Positions 19,540-23,150 of a stretch of 23,150 nucleotides of DNA are shown here, piece by piece; position 1 is the first letter of the stretch, and every line of letters starts with the position of its first letter. Position numbers and translations under genes: made by a program. Origin of the DNA: Reticulitermes lucifugus (lineage: Eukaryota > Arthropoda > Insecta > Blattodea > Rhinotermitidae); contig JAKCWW010001076.1 in NCBI GenBank assembly GCA_026260175.1, positions 1-23,150 of the forward strand. The letters run 5' to 3'. Under the pieces are notes generated by a model. That model ran no database searches, had not been told where the DNA came from, and saw nothing but the letters and a program-made list of their open reading frames with translations.

Positions 19540-19720
19540 CTCAGTCGTTTGGAATAAGAAATGATACGAATAATGGTATGGAAATGATGTGGAAAGTGGC
19601 GACAGTACGATTACACGGATTGAGATGAACTGTGAAAAATATTAGGATAGCCGACTTGTCATGCCGGAATTTGAACAGAGAACCGTCAGAATAAGATGTC
19701 AGATGCTAACTGCGGCGTTC
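19540..19720 (-). mobile_element. Third tRNA-headed SINE type
   Basis: On the minus strand GCAGTTAGCATC (A-box-like, 19702-19713) is followed about 37 bases later by GTTCAAATTCC (B box, 19666-19676). The spacing is that of a tRNA promoter. The body does not resemble SINE1 or SINE2. The 3' end is not defined. Confidence 0.5.
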
Positions 19721-19740
19721 ATCACAATAATTGTGAATCT

Positions 19741-20578
19741 GGGGGAGGTGAAGGAAGAAGGAAAGAAGAAAGACGGAAGATAAAAAAAAACCACGCGCTA
19801 CGAAATGAATGTTACAGTTGTCCATTTACTGCACACACAGAAACCAAGAAACAGTAGTTCAATTTTATCAGTACTCAGTAACATTGACCAGATTCCACTG
19901 CATTGAACTCTTGCGGCGGGCGGAATTATGCAAGTGAAACAATAAAGAAGGGATTCACAATCGAGACCGGCGCAGGTTATCCTGCGAGAACACTTGGCAA
20001 CCACGGTATAGGCAGCCTTGAATACAACGCACCCTGACATCATTCCGTAGTTTTAGTGCAGCAGTAATATTGCCCTCAGACGCTGCAGTAGCCGAATATA
20101 TAGCTTGGTCGTTTCAGCTCCATGTGGTGCGGTTGACTGATGTGACTCACCGGATACTTGTAGTTGTACCTTTCACCTTCACCAGTCTTTCTTACGCAGA
20201 CCAAACAACTAACCCCATGCTGCAGACTGCTTCAGGAGTGATTACTCGTTCTCCAAATAAAATTCCCTGCCTTCATTTTCGCGAACTGAACATAATTTCG
20301 TATAATTCCTTGACGGCTGATTGTATTTTCTTCTTCATACTCCTTGGATCTTCATTGCATATGCGTATCTTCTGCCGCTGAAGATTCTGTGACAGCACTC
20401 CTGTCCCGTGCGCGCCCTGTTCGCATTCTTCTTTGTGGAAATCTCGATACTGCTCTCGGTGGCCTCATGGCAAACTAAAGAGATCGTAGTATCCCTGGCT
20501 GTAATAGCCTTTAAAATCCACTGGTTACTATATGTAGCACGTGCTTTAACACTGCGAATACCCACATTTTGTCCAACG
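19741..20578. other. Intron 2, no recognisable feature
   Basis: A purine-rich stretch with an A9 run (19744-19792) and otherwise nothing I can name. Confidence 0.45.
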
Positions 20579-20703
20579 CTTGACCCTGAAGATGAACGCA
20601 CTACCATCCTTCGAAACGTCGGTAATTATTCACGCAGCGACACGGCGTAACATCCCAAAAGACTTCAATCTTGAGCCACACCGCCGGAAGAACCACAAAT
20701 CTT
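20579..20703 (+). mobile_element. Penelope-like terminal fragment with hammerhead-like motif
   Basis: CTGAAGA (20586-20592), an interval with weak GAA/TTC pairing, then GAAACGTC (20613-20620). It is followed by CGGCGTAACATCCC and CCGCCGGAAG, which align with the right half of the element at 987-1339. It is a single unit, so it shows what one copy looks like without the tandem array. Confidence 0.6.
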
Positions 20704-20777
20704 GCATGTATCTCTGTGTTCAGTGTGTTTTTCAAACAGACCGTTTTCCTTAACATCACGCCTAATTCGGCTTTATA

Positions 20778-21000
20778 GGGCCGTGGCTCAGGTGGTTGGT
20801 CACCAGCCTCACACTGCGGAGGTCCGGCCTCGATCCCAGGCCAGTTCATGTGGGATTTGTGGTGCACAAAGTGTCACTGGGACAGGTTTTCCTGAGAGTA
20901 CTTCGGTTTCCCCTGTCAGTATCATTCCACCAATGATCCAGACCCGTCTTGTCACCGACGCTATGTAATGCCTGCAACTGACGGCATCGTTAAATAACAC
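20778..21000 (+). mobile_element. SINE1 copy, best preserved
   Basis: The head GGGCCGTGGCTCAGGTGG has a clean A box, and GGCCTCGATCCC forms the B box. The body (CATGTGGGATTTGTGGTGC, GGACAGGTTTTCC, TTCGGTTTCCCCTGTCAG) matches the complement of the 7178-7457 copy. The tail differs: it ends CATCGTTAAATAAC instead of a poly(A) tail. Confidence 0.88.
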
Positions 21001-21236
21001 ATACCTTTTGGTAATGAAGATGCAGTGTGTTTTCCGTGAGTGATACCGAGTATTAAAGATAGTCTTCTTAGGGAAGGAATGTATGATTTTGTAGTCGGGA
21101 GCAGGCTGACATTTACAGCCTCAGTTTTTCGGGATTTTATTATCCTCACATTTCTTAAATTTTGTTGGCCATAATGGATGCAAGAAATGCGCAGACGTGC
21201 TGCGCCGTATCTCTCGTCCCTGGGCTTTTTCACATT

Positions 21237-21308
21237 CATTACTACTACTTCTGCTGCTGCTATTTTACTACTGCTATTGCCACTACCACCACCGTACACT
21301 ACTACACT
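21237..21308. repeat. Cryptic trinucleotide repeat (CTA/CTG/CCA)
   Basis: Imperfect runs of CTA, CTG, then CCA. Low-complexity sequence. Confidence 0.8.
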
Positions 21309-21699
21309 TGGAGGAAAATGCAACTTGTAAAAGGAGCGATCAGTATTGAGTGTGGAGATGTAAAGTGGCAAGGCGTGAAACTGCCATTGCCTGATCGTGG
21401 TGTTACGTCATACAATAACCCCGCAGAATAGGGGTGAGCTTTTATGACATCTGCGTCAGGGTCATAATACACATTACATTCCATAAACACAGATAGGGTA
21501 CTGTACCCTGTGTAAAGTGCGATTCATCGCCCTAGGAGTTTGTTAACACTACTGCTTCAGTTAGCTCAGACAATAAAGTGACTGGCCAATTATGGTAAGT
21601 TCGGTGAACTTCGTCGAAGCGCTTTCGAGTATTAAGAACCAGTCGCCTCTTGGCGTGGCATTTATACGTCATTGCTACAAATAGCTGCAACAGTGTTGC

Positions 21700-21734
21700 C
21701 ACTACAGGACGAATGCCGTCCTGGAGTTGTAGTG
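21700..21734. repeat. Small imperfect hairpin
   Basis: AGGACG and CGTCCT pair around five bases, inside a CACTAC/GTAGTG outer pair with an asymmetric bulge. Probably incidental. Confidence 0.4.
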
Positions 21735-22818
21735 CACGTACCAGTGTGTGCGTTGATGACGTATTGTAGGAATTAAAACAATGTGTTGTATTATTTGATA
21801 TGGGCTAAATAATCCGAGAATTAAACATTCTGGTAAAGGTAGTGACTTGAAATTATTCATTTACTTCCTTTTTTAAGAGCGACTGCCATAGTCAAAGGCC
21901 TATACCAGACAAAAGCAGTAGTAAATATACACAGTAAACATACGATATTATTATGTTTGGAAACTGCGGGAGGTCAAAATGGTGCGTCAGCAGTTCATTC
22001 AGAGAAAGGACCGATACACAATCACTGCAATGAAATACCCAGTTTATAAACTTCACACACACACAGCGAAATCCCCACAGTTAGGAACATGTCACAGAAA
22101 AATCGGTTCTCTGTCACCCACGAATTTCTTGAACGTGTAAATCCTGCAGTTTGGTTTAAAAAATTCAGAACTTACAACATGGTAAATAACTACCAGCATA
22201 ATATTAGCTGTAGCTGACAACAAAAACGAAAACATCTAATCAACACGAACTGGTCGCGTAAGTTTTCTTGTATCATTTGGCTTTATCCATAAAAATAATA
22301 CACGTGTCCCGAAGACCCAGCTTGGGTAGAGCCTCGCGAACTTTTCACATGGGCGATAATATGAGTGACCTTCCGCTGCACGATGAGTAACATGAAGACT
22401 ACGTGCACCATGTATGTGGCTTTCCGCGTTACACAGTATTCAATATGCCGTCATAACTCCGTGTGATAAAGTTATCAGAAGTACCGTTGTATAAACTGTG
22501 CAAAGTATGCAGTTTTCTGTACTCAGTGAACCGGCTCTTCGTGGCTTATCTCGCTGTTCAGAGAAAACATGTTGATAATGAACTGCCACATAAAGCGAGT
22601 GGGGCACGTTGCACGGCGGGCAACACCACTGTTTGGACTGAGTAGTGCATATTACGCAGCCTGCAAGTGTAATTCATGTTAACGTCATGTTAAGACATAC
22701 CTTGCTCAAAGTTGCACCATGAGCTGCGGATACTTTGTGCGATAACATTTCTTTAGCTGGGGTTCAGAAAGAAGGCGTACTTTGCTTTATATTCTTTCCC
22801 GGGAGTAAAGTGGCCGGA

Positions 22819-22900
22819 GTGTGAGGCTGACCACCTGTGCTGAGGTTAAGACATGCCGCTATACCTGGACTCCCCCATGCGTCTTCATGACATGGTGCCG
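22819..22900 (+). mobile_element. SINE2 3' fragment
   Basis: GCTGACCACCTG, TGCTGAGGTTAAG, CCGCTATACC and the tail ACTCCCCCATGCGTCTTCAT match the 3' end of SINE2. The last block is nearly the complement of the tail at 15844-15866. The head is absent. Confidence 0.7.
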
Positions 22901-23092
22901 ACATCTTTATTTTGAATTAATATGTCTGTGAGTACATTCGTTACCCAACTGAAATGTAAAATGATTATTTTCCGTTTTTCTGCTTGGCATGATACGTATC
23001 AACGTAATTAGAGGACTCGGTGATTACCAATACCCGAGACAAAATAGTTATATTCGTTGGTCGATAATTTTGCTCCTGTACTAGGTCTGTTA

Positions 23093-23150
23093 GGGGGCGC
23101 GCGGTGGCGTAGTTGGTTGAGGCACTACGCTACAAACCGGAACGTCGCGG
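23093..23150 (+). mobile_element. SINE2 head, cut by window edge
   Basis: GGGGGCGCGCGGTGGCGTAG then TTGGTTGAGGCACTACGC is a tRNA-like head with an A box (TGGCGTAGTTGG) resembling the SINE2 head. The element continues beyond the window. Confidence 0.6.

Larger units (their letters stand above)
21001..22818. other. Intron 2, no gene seen
   Basis: Apart from the trinucleotide stretch and small hairpin listed separately, nothing is recognisable. GGGTACTGTACCC at about 21496 is a small palindrome likely to be chance. Confidence 0.45.
15678..23150 (+). other. Tribbles intron 2 (5' part, runs off window)
   Basis: Starts with consensus donor GTAAGT at 15678. No third tribbles exon (with SLE or the C-terminal DQ-V-P motif) is seen in 7.4 kb, so the intron is at least this long. 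Confidence 0.8.

Noticed and set aside
20601-20867. Minus-strand frame with VFWDVTPC
   Set aside because: This common-looking peptide is the complement of the Penelope-like terminal fragment and SINE1, not a gene.

Overview
The window is eukaryotic, from an insect. One multi-exon gene with long TE-filled introns and consensus GT-AG splice sites is present, and there are no operons or bacterial signals. The SINE, mariner, hAT and non-LTR remnants together look like a large polyneopteran genome such as a cockroach or termite. That placement is inference from repeat style, not proof.

The only host gene I can support is tribbles (Trib/trbl), a pseudokinase on the + strand. A probable 5' leader (about 4441-4732) holds a three-codon upstream ORF and a 10-bp perfect hairpin. 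Coding exon 1 (4733-5155) encodes a low-complexity N-terminus with a 10-glutamine run and the start of the pseudokinase fold. It ends exactly after the codon for the VAIK-type lysine. Intron 1 (5156-15387, 10.2 kb) follows. Coding exon 2 (15388-15677) carries the GDLHSHV and LRDLKLRKF segments and ends in phase 2. The rest of the gene (SLE segment, C-lobe, C-terminal tail) lies beyond the window, and intron 2 runs to the right edge.

Upstream of the gene (1-2573) is a block of transposon remnants: an unclassified transposon end (124-402); a mariner transposase C-terminus broken by a stop (705-977); an element inserted just behind it made of tandem units inside inverted arms (987-1339); a 287-bp foldback element with a 16-bp target-site duplication (1816-2102); and a hAT-type MITE with a perfect 8-bp duplication (2284-2564). 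Both the second and third insertions, and two further loci in the introns, carry the motif CTGAnGA, a hairpin, then GAAA. This resembles the hammerhead ribozyme core reported at the ends of Penelope-like retroelements.

The introns hold at least three tRNA-headed SINE types: SINE1 in three copies with two different 3' tails, SINE2 in seven full or partial copies, and one copy of a third type. They also hold a second hAT MITE (11856-12019), non-LTR reverse transcriptase C-terminal fossils (14874-15140 and about 16124-16182), microsatellites, a 40-bp near-perfect palindrome (8541-8580) and an 87-bp miRNA-precursor-like hairpin (14450-14536). All remaining long stretches show nothing recognisable.
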